Shown here piece after piece: positions 1 through 6,242 of a stretch of DNA of 8,949 bases. The first letter of the stretch is position 1. Each line of letters opens with the position of its first letter. A model generated the notes under the pieces. It did not search any database, was not told the DNA's origin, and saw nothing but the letters and a program-made list of their open reading frames with translations. The translations under genes and the position numbers were made by a program. Source of the DNA: an uncultured bacterium. Its GTDB lineage: Bacteria; Patescibacteriota; Minisyncoccia; Phycocordibacterales; PALSA-1337. The stretch covers positions 1 to 8,949 of the forward strand of contig CAIKDL010000063.1 in NCBI GenBank assembly GCA_903826185.1, in the 5' to 3' direction.

Positions 1-663
1 ACTGGAGCCACTACTTCCTGAACTACCTACGGAGCCCGTACTGCCACCACTCCCTGTGCTGCCGCCAGAACCGCTACCCGCAGGGCTACCACTAAATGAG
101 GCTGTTTGGCCACCAGCACTAGCACCTGTACTTGTCGGACCAATAGTAATCCTGCCTGTAGTCTCAGTACCACCAGATGCCGTCGCTGGTCGTGGGCGTC
201 CAGCACCATTTGCGTAAAAAGGAGACGGTTGCCCATTCTGCTGAGGGTTTCGTGGCTGGCGTGCTCCATCTTCGTAAAGCGGCTGGTTAGCCATCTCTTC
301 CATTAATCTCTCCTCTTCTTCTAAGGCCTCTGCCTCAGCATCTTCCACCTTCGCGTCACTGTGTATATACCAAACATCTAATATCCAAAACTGAGCGATA
401 CCACCAGTGAAGGCCGCAAGAGCCTCTGTTCCTATCAAAGACACAAGTCTTTTTGGTTTGGTTACCAAGGAAACCTTTTTGCCGAACTGTATCCAAAGGG
501 CGATGATTACTCCCACAACTGGGTCTACAGCCTCATTTATAGCTATTCCAAGACCTAGAAACCACACCAAAATTAGTTCAATGATGATGAACTGTATAAA
601 ATCCATTACTCCGGCGAAAAGATACAACCATAACCAGCCTTCGGATTTCCTTTTGTAAGCCAT
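1..663 (-). CDS. Membrane protein with Gly/Ser-rich tail, partial at 3' end (left edge)
   Basis: An open frame begins with ATG at 663 and runs without a stop to base 1, giving at least 221 residues; the C-terminus lies outside the window. Residues 9-60 are strongly hydrophobic and rich in Trp, Phe and Ile (about two helices, with a break near N43-D47). Residues 72-100 form a further hydrophobic segment. An acidic stretch follows at 106-124, mostly Glu and Ala. From about 130 the chain becomes low in complexity: Gln/Asn/Pro/Arg, then from about 191 almost only Gly, Ser and Thr. The start is supported by a perfect extended -10 element 8 bases upstream and by the hydrophobic N-terminus beginning at once. 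It follows the VirB4 gene by 59 bases in the same direction, so a role in the secretion machine is likely but inferred. I do not recognise a named family. The flexible tail could be a linker to a domain beyond the edge. Confidence 0.85.
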   Translation of the reverse strand, partial: MAYKRKSEGWLWLYLFAGVMDFIQFIIIELILVWFLGLGIAINEAVDPVVGVIIALWIQFGKKVSLVTKPKRLVSLIGTEALAAFTGGIAQFWILDVWYIHSDAKVEDAEAEALEEEERLMEEMANQPLYEDGARQPRNPQQNGQPSPFYANGAGRPRPATASGGTETTGRITIGPTSTGASAGGQTASFSGSPAGSGSGGSTGSGGSTGSVGSSGSSGSS

Positions 664-671
664 GATTTAAG

Positions 672-680
672 ATTATATCA
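672..680 (-). promoter_or_regulatory. Extended -10 promoter, probably giving a leaderless transcript
   Basis: Read on the minus strand, this is TGATATAAT, a perfect match to the extended -10 consensus TGnTATAAT. Only 8 bases separate its end from the ATG at 663, so transcription should begin at or within a few bases of the start codon. No Shine-Dalgarno site fits in that space. No -35 resembling TTGACA is seen; the upstream sequence is GC-rich, which suits an extended -10 promoter. It should drive the left-edge membrane protein separately from VirB4. Confidence 0.65.
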
Positions 681-690
681 CGGACACGAG

Positions 691-702
691 GCGCTCGCGC
701 GC
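691..702 (-). other. Short GC hairpin with GNRA-type loop after virB4
   Basis: On the minus strand this reads GCGC-GCGA-GCGC: a 4-bp stem closed by a GCGA tetraloop, inside a GC-rich patch (about 685-706) that stands out from the AT-richer surroundings. It lies in the 59-base gap after virB4. It could mark the 3' end of the virB4 message. However, the stem is short and no T run follows, so it is not a classical intrinsic terminator. Confidence 0.25.
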
Positions 703-722
703 TGCGTTTTGTACGTAAACCA

Positions 723-2540
723 TCACTGCCCTGCCGCCTCCATCTCTTTCTTGGCGCGTTGGATCTGCAAGACTTGTTCAGGATTGGTAGTGATAAGCTG
801 GTCTTCTGTATAAGAGGCTCTGACTTTCAAGGCCACGTGCTTCAAACCAACGAAGAAGATGCCTTCACCTACGTCGGCTTCTAGGAGTAAGTACTTTTCT
901 TCATCTGTCAGGTTGAATGTTTTCTGGATATGATCTATGACCGTTGGTGATTGTTTGAGAAGTATCTGTATAGAAGAGTTGGTCAATATCGGCAAGCCGT
1001 AAGGAGACCTTATGAAGTCGTCCACGTCTTGGGTTATAGTGGCCAAACCGAGCCAGTATTTACGGCAGCGTTTCGCTATCCCGAATAGGAATGAAGCTGT
1101 ATCTTCGGATTTCATCATCCACCATGCCTCATCGACTACCAGCAAGCGTTTCTTCTTGACCTTGCGTATGGTGTTCCATATATAGTGTGTGACGATATAC
1201 ATAGCCACCGGTTTCAGCTCGTCTTCCATGTCGCGTAGCGAGAAAACCACGAACTTTTTGTCCATTTCCACGTTCGAAGGACGGTTAATGAAACCGGCCC
1301 AAGTTCCCTTCGTGTACTTAGTCAGTCTTTCCACTAGAGATTCGGCTCCTTCCATGCCGGCCAAGACCATTTCGAAGTCAGACAAAAGTGGTGGTTCGAC
1401 ATTGCGGAAATCCGATTCTGCAGTGATATCTTTCAAAGCATAAGTTTCAGAAATGGCACGGTCGATGATAGCATCTTCTTCCTGGGTCAGGCCGCCGAAC
1501 ATTATACGGAACAAACCGACCAAGTTGATGATGTTGGAACGCAAAACATCCGAAGCAGATTCATCTTCTGACGGAATCGGCAGGTCGAATGGATTTATGT
1601 GGTGTTCGGAGTTCAGTGAGATATTGAAATATTTTCCAGCGGTGAGCTCGGTCATGTATTCATATTCTTTTTCTGGGTCAATAACGATGACGTCGGTATC
1701 GAACATGAGCGTACGCAGAATCTCCAACTTGGTACAGTAAGATTTACCAGCACCAGCGACGGCGAATGTCACAGAGTTGTAGTTTGGCAATGAATATCGA
1801 TCAAACAACACCAAAGAGTTGTTATGCTTGTTTATACCATAAAGAACACCCTTATTCTCAGAAAGGTCGAATGAAACGAATGGGAATATGCTGGAAAGTG
1901 GCGCGGAATTGAGCTTGGAGTGGACGTTGAGTTGGTCATCGGCGATCGGAAGCACGCTCTTGAAGCCCTGTTCTTGTTGGAACAAAGCCGGTTTCACATA
2001 GATAAGCTTTGATTCCAAAACGGACTTAATCTCTGACTCAAGTTTGTCCAACTCGCTTTCATTGTCTGCGTATATAGTTATGTATATACCCACATCGAAT
2101 AGGTGCTCCTGGGCCTGCATCAATTGGTCGCGCAATGTTTCCAGGTCTTGGTAAGCGGTATCTAGTGCCGGATCACGCACCAAGCCCTTCTCTTCCCTTG
2201 TGGAGATCTGGCTTTGTACCTCAGCCACCTTTTTCTGGAAATGACGTAGTATCTTGGCTGTATATATAGGATGAATGAAGATCGAAACATTGAAAACTTT
2301 ATCCAAGTTGATTATCGGAGAGAACCAGCTTTCTTCCAAGAAGCGCGGGTATGAGATTATGAAAAGTGTTCGGCCGATCTTTTCTCCAAGGTTCAATTCC
2401 TTAGGAGTCACTTTCAATGCCGAAGGAGCGATGACGTCTCTCAGCTCTATGACGCCAGACTGATAAATCTCTTGCGGCAGAACAGAGACAATCGGTGATT
2501 GATCTTCTTTCTTACCAAATAAATTTCCTATAAATGACAT
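723..2540 (-). CDS. virB4: VirB4-family type IV secretion ATPase
   Basis: This 605-residue protein is a cytoplasmic, membrane-associated ATPase that would power the secretion channel. Residues about 20-250 form the VirB4/CagE-type N-terminal domain, with a predicted helical hairpin near 95-145. The ATPase domain follows. Walker A is AVAGAGKS at 260-267, with Ala in the first position, which the [AG]xxxxGK[ST] pattern allows. Walker B is LLVVDEAW at 466-473, where DEAW is typical of VirB4/TraC/TrbE proteins. The ATITQDVDDF region at 500-509 and NSSIQILLKQ at 521-530 match the conserved C-terminal motifs of the family. The protein is shorter than classical VirB4 (about 800 aa); the upstream 212-aa gene may supply extra N-terminal material. 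It starts 24 bases after that gene and ends with TGA. No Shine-Dalgarno site is visible. Family assignment is firm; the transported substrate is unknown. Confidence 0.95.
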   Translation of the reverse strand: MSFIGNLFGKKEDQSPIVSVLPQEIYQSGVIELRDVIAPSALKVTPKELNLGEKIGRTLFIISYPRFLEESWFSPIINLDKVFNVSIFIHPIYTAKILRHFQKKVAEVQSQISTREEKGLVRDPALDTAYQDLETLRDQLMQAQEHLFDVGIYITIYADNESELDKLESEIKSVLESKLIYVKPALFQQEQGFKSVLPIADDQLNVHSKLNSAPLSSIFPFVSFDLSENKGVLYGINKHNNSLVLFDRYSLPNYNSVTFAVAGAGKSYCTKLEILRTLMFDTDVIVIDPEKEYEYMTELTAGKYFNISLNSEHHINPFDLPIPSEDESASDVLRSNIINLVGLFRIMFGGLTQEEDAIIDRAISETYALKDITAESDFRNVEPPLLSDFEMVLAGMEGAESLVERLTKYTKGTWAGFINRPSNVEMDKKFVVFSLRDMEDELKPVAMYIVTHYIWNTIRKVKKKRLLVVDEAWWMMKSEDTASFLFGIAKRCRKYWLGLATITQDVDDFIRSPYGLPILTNSSIQILLKQSPTVIDHIQKTFNLTDEEKYLLLEADVGEGIFFVGLKHVALKVRASYTEDQLITTNPEQVLQIQRAKKEMEAAGQ

Positions 2541-2564
2541 GTTTTTGTATTTGTGCTTTTGGGC

Positions 2565-3203
2565 TTAAGCGATCTGCATCGGCTTCTCTGTCTCTCCTGG
2601 GTTGAACAGCTTATAAAGGAGTTCGACGACTTCCTCCGTGCCAAGCTCGGCTGCTCTCACACCACAACGTGCCAAACCCTGCTCAACTATGGCTACACGC
2701 TGTTCTAGCTGGCTTCTGTATTCAGCAAAACCACCACCTTCCTCCTTGGAGAGCTTACTAGTCTTGCTCTTAGTGAGCATTCCCAAGAAAGAATTCTTGT
2801 TGGTGCTTATTATTGGTGGGTCATAGGGGATGATTACGAAGAAGCTCTTGGTCATAATGTCATTGTCTGCCACGAAAGCCTTGATAAACTCGATATATTC
2901 CTGAACTTGTATTTTCATGAGGTCGGTTGTTTGCTCTTTCAATCTATCTTCTAGAAGGGCTATATATGGCCTGATATCGAGCTTTTTGGACTGGACGAAT
3001 ATTTGCACAGAAAAATCCAAAGAGTTTAGGAAATTCTGGAATTGCATAAGGATGGCCGCCTGTTCGTCGGAAGACTTTAGGGCGAAGTTAAGTGACGAAG
3101 CCATGACGGTTGCGCGCATCCCACCGTTCTTGAGAGTCATAATACCGTCGCGGACTTCTTGTACTGGCACGAAATCTTGGGTTGTTTGTGTGCTTTGGGC
3201 CAT
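2565..3203 (-). CDS. TraC-like / VirB4 N-terminal-like conjugal transfer protein
   Basis: The protein has 212 residues from the ATG at 3203. An earlier in-frame ATG at 3254 would add 17 residues but would overlap the PrgI gene by 50 bases. The 3203 start lies one base after the PrgI stop and is preferred. There is no signal peptide or membrane helix. The opening block around residues 11-42 (FVPVQEVRDGI, then an ASSLNFALKS stretch at 36-44) and the mixed alpha/beta pattern up to about 130 resemble the N-terminal TraC/VirB4 domain that precedes the ATPase in Gram-positive and CPR systems. It has no Walker motifs. A charged helical part with Gly-155 to 158 and an EQRVAIVEQG segment follows. Its position between PrgI and VirB4 suggests it bridges the membrane platform and the ATPase, perhaps as a detached VirB4 domain. 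The family call rests on remembered resemblance. Confidence 0.8.
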   Translation of the reverse strand: MAQSTQTTQDFVPVQEVRDGIMTLKNGGMRATVMASSLNFALKSSDEQAAILMQFQNFLNSLDFSVQIFVQSKKLDIRPYIALLEDRLKEQTTDLMKIQVQEYIEFIKAFVADNDIMTKSFFVIIPYDPPIISTNKNSFLGMLTKSKTSKLSKEEGGGFAEYRSQLEQRVAIVEQGLARCGVRAAELGTEEVVELLYKLFNPGETEKPMQIA

Positions 3204-3204
3204 A

Positions 3205-3648
3205 TTATTTGTTTGTATCCGGTTTTGTACTTGCGTAAATGCTATCCTGCACATCCAAACTCCAAGTAAGGTCTTTCAGCTTGCTATTTGATATCTTCGG
3301 GACCATTACACCGGCATAGCTCTTGGCATCTTTGATGGCGTCCTGCTGTGTAGTTGGTTGTGGCTTCTCGATTTTTCTCCAGACATATAGTTTGTTGCTG
3401 AAATAATATTTGATGGCCGATTCTATGACTTCTATAAGCGATTTGTTGTTTATTTTTATGAATGCTAGCGATGCTGACGCTGCCAAGGTCACCATGATCG
3501 GCACTATTGCCAAAGCCAAGCTATTCAAAAAGGCGTAGAACACGAATGAAAGCCCTCCCCCGCCCGCCAAATATATGAATTGCTTCAGCGTCAGAGGGCC
3601 GAAGATCTTGTCTTCAACTTCGATAAATTGAGGAACTTGAAAGCGCAT
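3205..3648 (-). CDS. PrgI-family membrane protein of the type IV secretion platform
   Basis: This 147-residue protein has the classic PrgI layout. A short N-terminus with the MRFQVPQFI start and a KIFGPLTLKQF block (residues 14-24) leads into two adjacent membrane helices at about 25-44 and 46-65. A cytoplasmic region follows, containing a YYFSNKLYVWRK segment (81-92) and a polar tail. In Gram-positive conjugation systems PrgI/TcpC-region proteins lie just upstream of VirB4 and play the VirB3-like role of docking the ATPase to the membrane; the same order is seen here. It is the first gene of the second transcription unit, with a perfect extended -10 only 7 bases before its ATG. The following gene starts one base after its TAA. 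Confidence 0.9.
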   Translation of the reverse strand: MRFQVPQFIEVEDKIFGPLTLKQFIYLAGGGGLSFVFYAFLNSLALAIVPIMVTLAASASLAFIKINNKSLIEVIESAIKYYFSNKLYVWRKIEKPQPTTQQDAIKDAKSYAGVMVPKISNSKLKDLTWSLDVQDSIYASTKPDTNK

Positions 3649-3655
3649 TACCAGT

Positions 3656-3664
3656 ATTATACCA
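3656..3664 (-). promoter_or_regulatory. Extended -10 promoter of the PrgI-TraC-VirB4 unit, probably leaderless
   Basis: On the minus strand this reads TGGTATAAT, a perfect TGnTATAAT. The ATG of the PrgI gene follows after only 7 bases (ACTGGTA), so the predicted start of transcription coincides with the start codon. No -35 hexamer is convincing at 16-18 bases. The element lies in the only substantial gap (45 bases) between the two gene groups and so divides the locus into two transcription units, although readthrough from the upstream genes is possible. Confidence 0.7.
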
Positions 3665-3683
3665 CAAGGCTAGTCTCGGTATA
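3658..3683. repeat. Inverted repeat overlapping the PrgI promoter
   Basis: Perfect 6-base arms TATACC (3658-3663) and GGTATA (3678-3683) are separated by 14 bases, with centres 20 bases apart, close to two helical turns. The first arm is part of the extended -10 element. The geometry would suit a dimeric repressor, but the arms are short and chance is quite possible. Confidence 0.3.
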
Positions 3684-3693
3684 TCCAGTAGTG

Positions 3694-4248
3694 TTAATTA
3701 ATCAACTCTTTGTATGGGTCCGGCTGGTTTAGTTTTTGTGGAGGCACTGTTACAGGGGTTGTTAGCAAGTGATCGGTCAGTGGTTCGGTGCGCGTCTCTG
3801 GTGCTGTTGGCAGGTTTTTGGGTACCCCGCTTTCGTCCGTTGCTGCCGCCTTGTTTGTTATGGTTGTTGTAGCACTTGGTGCGATGCCACTTAGGTGCTC
3901 CATGTCCGGGGCCGGTGGGTGAGAGCTTTCTCTGTTCATCTCCATTAAGTGAGCTTTTATTAGACTGAATATGTCCTCATTTATGTCGCTACCTATAGAC
4001 CTGGCAACATCACGGCTTATTGAGAGGCGTGAACAGAGGTCTTCTGTGAAGAAAGAGGACTTTTGCAGGCCAAGCATCACCAAGCCGACCTCATCCACCA
4101 ATTCACCTAACTGGTCGACATGTAGCTGGTATTTTTTACCTATTGCTTCTATCTTTGCGTTGACATCAGAAGAGGTCACCGCCTTCTGGACTTCTTCTGG
4201 CAGCTTTTCAAATCGCTCCTGTATTTCTCCTGAGGTGAATTGTTTCAT
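3694..4248 (-). CDS. Soluble helical protein with disordered tail, T4SS-associated, function unknown
   Basis: The protein has 184 residues and no signal peptide or membrane helix. Residues 1-105 are charged and predicted to be almost wholly helical (ERFEKLPEEVQKAV near 11-24, HVDQLGELVDEVGLVMLGL near 43-61, then further helices to about 105). Residues 106-184 are rich in Pro, Thr and Ala and look disordered, ending in a DPYKELIN peptide. It starts 2 bases after the VirB6-like gene, so the two are probably translationally linked, and it closes the first transcription unit. Similar helical proteins beside VirB6 genes are, as I recall, common in Parcubacteria, but I know of no assigned function. 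By inference it could be a cytosolic adaptor for the VirB6-like protein, with the terminal peptide as a docking tail. Confidence 0.88.
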   Translation of the reverse strand: MKQFTSGEIQERFEKLPEEVQKAVTSSDVNAKIEAIGKKYQLHVDQLGELVDEVGLVMLGLQKSSFFTEDLCSRLSISRDVARSIGSDINEDIFSLIKAHLMEMNRESSHPPAPDMEHLSGIAPSATTTITNKAAATDESGVPKNLPTAPETRTEPLTDHLLTTPVTVPPQKLNQPDPYKELIN

Positions 4249-4250
4249 GG

Positions 4251-6236
4251 TTAGGATGTTTTAGGTGGTTCTGGTGGCGGTGTTGATGAGCCCCCTCCTG
4301 AAGACTTCATATTTTCATCTATCCTTTTCAGTAACTGGGCATCTCGATCTTTCGCAATCAAATCTTCCCCCTCGTCAACAACACCCTGAAGTCGATTTTT
4401 TTCCGTTTCAATCTCAGTTAGACGATCTTTCTTTTGTTTTTCTGTGAGCTTCGTCTGGTTTTCTATATCCAATAGATCATCCTGGATCTTCTTAAGCTCT
4501 GCTCGCTCTGAATCGGTGAGCACCAGCTCCTGTTTCAACTCATTCTCTCTTTTCTTTAGTTTCGCTACTTTATCATCATTAGATTCTGGCGATTTGTTTA
4601 ATTTTATTTCTTCGGCTCTAAGGACCCCCATGTCTTTTTTTGCCTGCTTTACGTCCTCTTTCTTCTTTTCATCTATAGCCTCTTTTTCTAACTTCGATGA
4701 GGAATCTCTATTTGCTCTATTATCTACCATAAACCCTATTACACCACTTTTCCACGGTAGGTTCTGACGGTATGTACTTTGCATTTCTGTCGCTCGAGTC
4801 TTAGCTTCTTGGTATTCTGCCTCTGTCTTGTAATTCGACCTATTCACTGTACCAATCTTCTTGTGTAGATCTTCCATAGCCTTACCTTTAGCTTTCAATC
4901 TATCTTCGTAACCACCCTTCTTTTCTCCAAATCCAGCGTTACCAACCTTAGATACAGCATTGGACATTACTGTTCCAGCGATTGGAACTCGGCTGGCAAT
5001 ATTCTTGAATGCCTCACTCTGACCGAAGGAGTAAGCTGCCCTACCAACGGTGCGGCTACCAACTTGACTGCCGACCTTCTTCCACATAGCGGCTGCCCCA
5101 ACCTTCTTCATGTTTATCCACTCTGTTGCCACGCCACCAAGTTTGACGGCGACAACAAGTGGAAGATTAAGGAGGAACCCGACAAGCACATAGTTTATGA
5201 CAACGCCAGTCATGGCCTTTATATCAAATAATGATTTGCCGCTAGTTACGGCGCTCATCGCCATGCTTGCTGGGCTAATTCCTAATAAGACTTTGAAGCT
5301 AGCATACATAAGAAGTAGGTAGACGGGCATGAATATAAGTTGCGATTTCAGTGCGTCAGTGAACTTCTTGCTGGCCTCTGATAATCCAGGAACAACCATG
5401 GCAGCGGCGACAAGGGGTGAAAATCCCAACAAGAATATCAAGATCACAAAACGATACATAAATGCTAGAGCCGCTAAGAGGAAGCTTAGTCCCACAATGA
5501 ACATGATAATAGACCCAACGATTTCGAATAGAGCTATTTGCAATCCATTGGCGCCTATAAGGGCCTTGACGTTTAGAAGGCTCTGAGGTCTTAAGGAGTT
5601 CATGAAGATGTCGGAGATACTACCGGTGGCTAAAGACTGTTTCGCTAGACAGTCTATACTGAAATCCTTATCGTGTGGTGGTGGAAGAGGTGGCGGGCAT
5701 TGTACAGCCGCTGTTACAGGAACCATCTGGTGGTAAAGAGCTAGAGAGACCATATTAGACGCGTCTATCAATACGCTAGTTATTAGGAAACTGAAGTTTA
5801 TCAATATACCAGCGATGACGATGTTTTTTATTGTTCCTTGTATCTTGGCGTCGTCTCCCAAAATCATCTTGAAAGCCGCATACAGCAAGGCGAATATCAT
5901 GAACATCCCAGAGAGGTCTCTAAGCGTTTGCCATAACACATACACACCGTTCGTGCTACTCACAAAATCTTTTATATTCAAGGTCAAAGAAATCGAGGCG
6001 TTGAGTAGGCTGGCTGTGAAAGATGTCCACAACTGCATCACGGTTATCAATATATAACCCAGCCATGCCGACAATGCGTTCACGATGAATGTTTCTGGGA
6101 AGGCCACAGAAACTAGCGCTTTTATGGCATCAATAAATGTTCCTCCACCACTATCAGCCATTGCCAAGTGGATTGGCACAATGACGAGCATTGCGGCCAA
6201 GGTTATCAGTATGTACTTTAGGCTTCTTTTTTTCAT
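4251..6236 (-). CDS. VirB6/TrbL-like polytopic membrane protein with long coiled-coil C-terminus
   Basis: The protein has 661 residues. It begins with a signal-like segment (KKR, hydrophobic core 8-25, possible AMA|DS cleavage after 27). Membrane helices follow at about 53-80, 108-126, 137-158, 235-260, 262-284, 298-320 and 342-366. Between the fourth and fifth hydrophobic segments (counting the signal segment as the first), a polar loop has a proline cluster (CPPPLPPPH, 180-188) and a second Cys at 196. Residues 370-440 are basic and Gly/Ala-rich. Residues 510-645 are highly charged with coiled-coil character, and the chain ends in PPPEPPKTS. Length, topology and the neighbouring VirB4 fit the VirB6/TrbL role: the inner-membrane channel component. 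The C-terminal extension of about 290 residues is much longer than in classical VirB6 and may face the cytoplasm. Start ATG is 6 bases after the preceding stop, without a Shine-Dalgarno site. Confidence 0.85.
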   Translation of the reverse strand: MKKRSLKYILITLAAMLVIVPIHLAMADSGGGTFIDAIKALVSVAFPETFIVNALSAWLGYILITVMQLWTSFTASLLNASISLTLNIKDFVSSTNGVYVLWQTLRDLSGMFMIFALLYAAFKMILGDDAKIQGTIKNIVIAGILINFSFLITSVLIDASNMVSLALYHQMVPVTAAVQCPPPLPPPHDKDFSIDCLAKQSLATGSISDIFMNSLRPQSLLNVKALIGANGLQIALFEIVGSIIMFIVGLSFLLAALAFMYRFVILIFLLGFSPLVAAAMVVPGLSEASKKFTDALKSQLIFMPVYLLLMYASFKVLLGISPASMAMSAVTSGKSLFDIKAMTGVVINYVLVGFLLNLPLVVAVKLGGVATEWINMKKVGAAAMWKKVGSQVGSRTVGRAAYSFGQSEAFKNIASRVPIAGTVMSNAVSKVGNAGFGEKKGGYEDRLKAKGKAMEDLHKKIGTVNRSNYKTEAEYQEAKTRATEMQSTYRQNLPWKSGVIGFMVDNRANRDSSSKLEKEAIDEKKKEDVKQAKKDMGVLRAEEIKLNKSPESNDDKVAKLKKRENELKQELVLTDSERAELKKIQDDLLDIENQTKLTEKQKKDRLTEIETEKNRLQGVVDEGEDLIAKDRDAQLLKRIDENMKSSGGGSSTPPPEPPKTS

Positions 6237-6242
6237 GAATGT

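Noticed and set aside
27..306. Overlapping frames on both strands across the Gly/Ser-coding region
   Set aside because: They are shadows of the repetitive, GC-rich codons of the left-edge membrane protein, whose frame runs through the whole region with a coherent N-terminal domain and promoter.
685..710. Intrinsic terminator on the plus strand (GC hairpin followed by TTTT)
   Set aside because: There is no plus-strand gene to terminate; the stem is only 4-5 bp and the T run is short and separated from the stem.
723..725. TGA as a sense codon (code 25, as in Gracilibacteria/Absconditabacteria)
   Set aside because: VirB4 ends naturally at this TGA at the expected family position, the readthrough frame meets another TGA 15 codons later, and no other gene uses in-frame TGA.
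3204..3254. Upstream ATG at 3254 as the start of the TraC-like gene
   Set aside because: It would overlap the PrgI gene by 50 bases and add 17 residues unlike the family's start; the ATG at 3203, one base after the PrgI stop, is far better placed.
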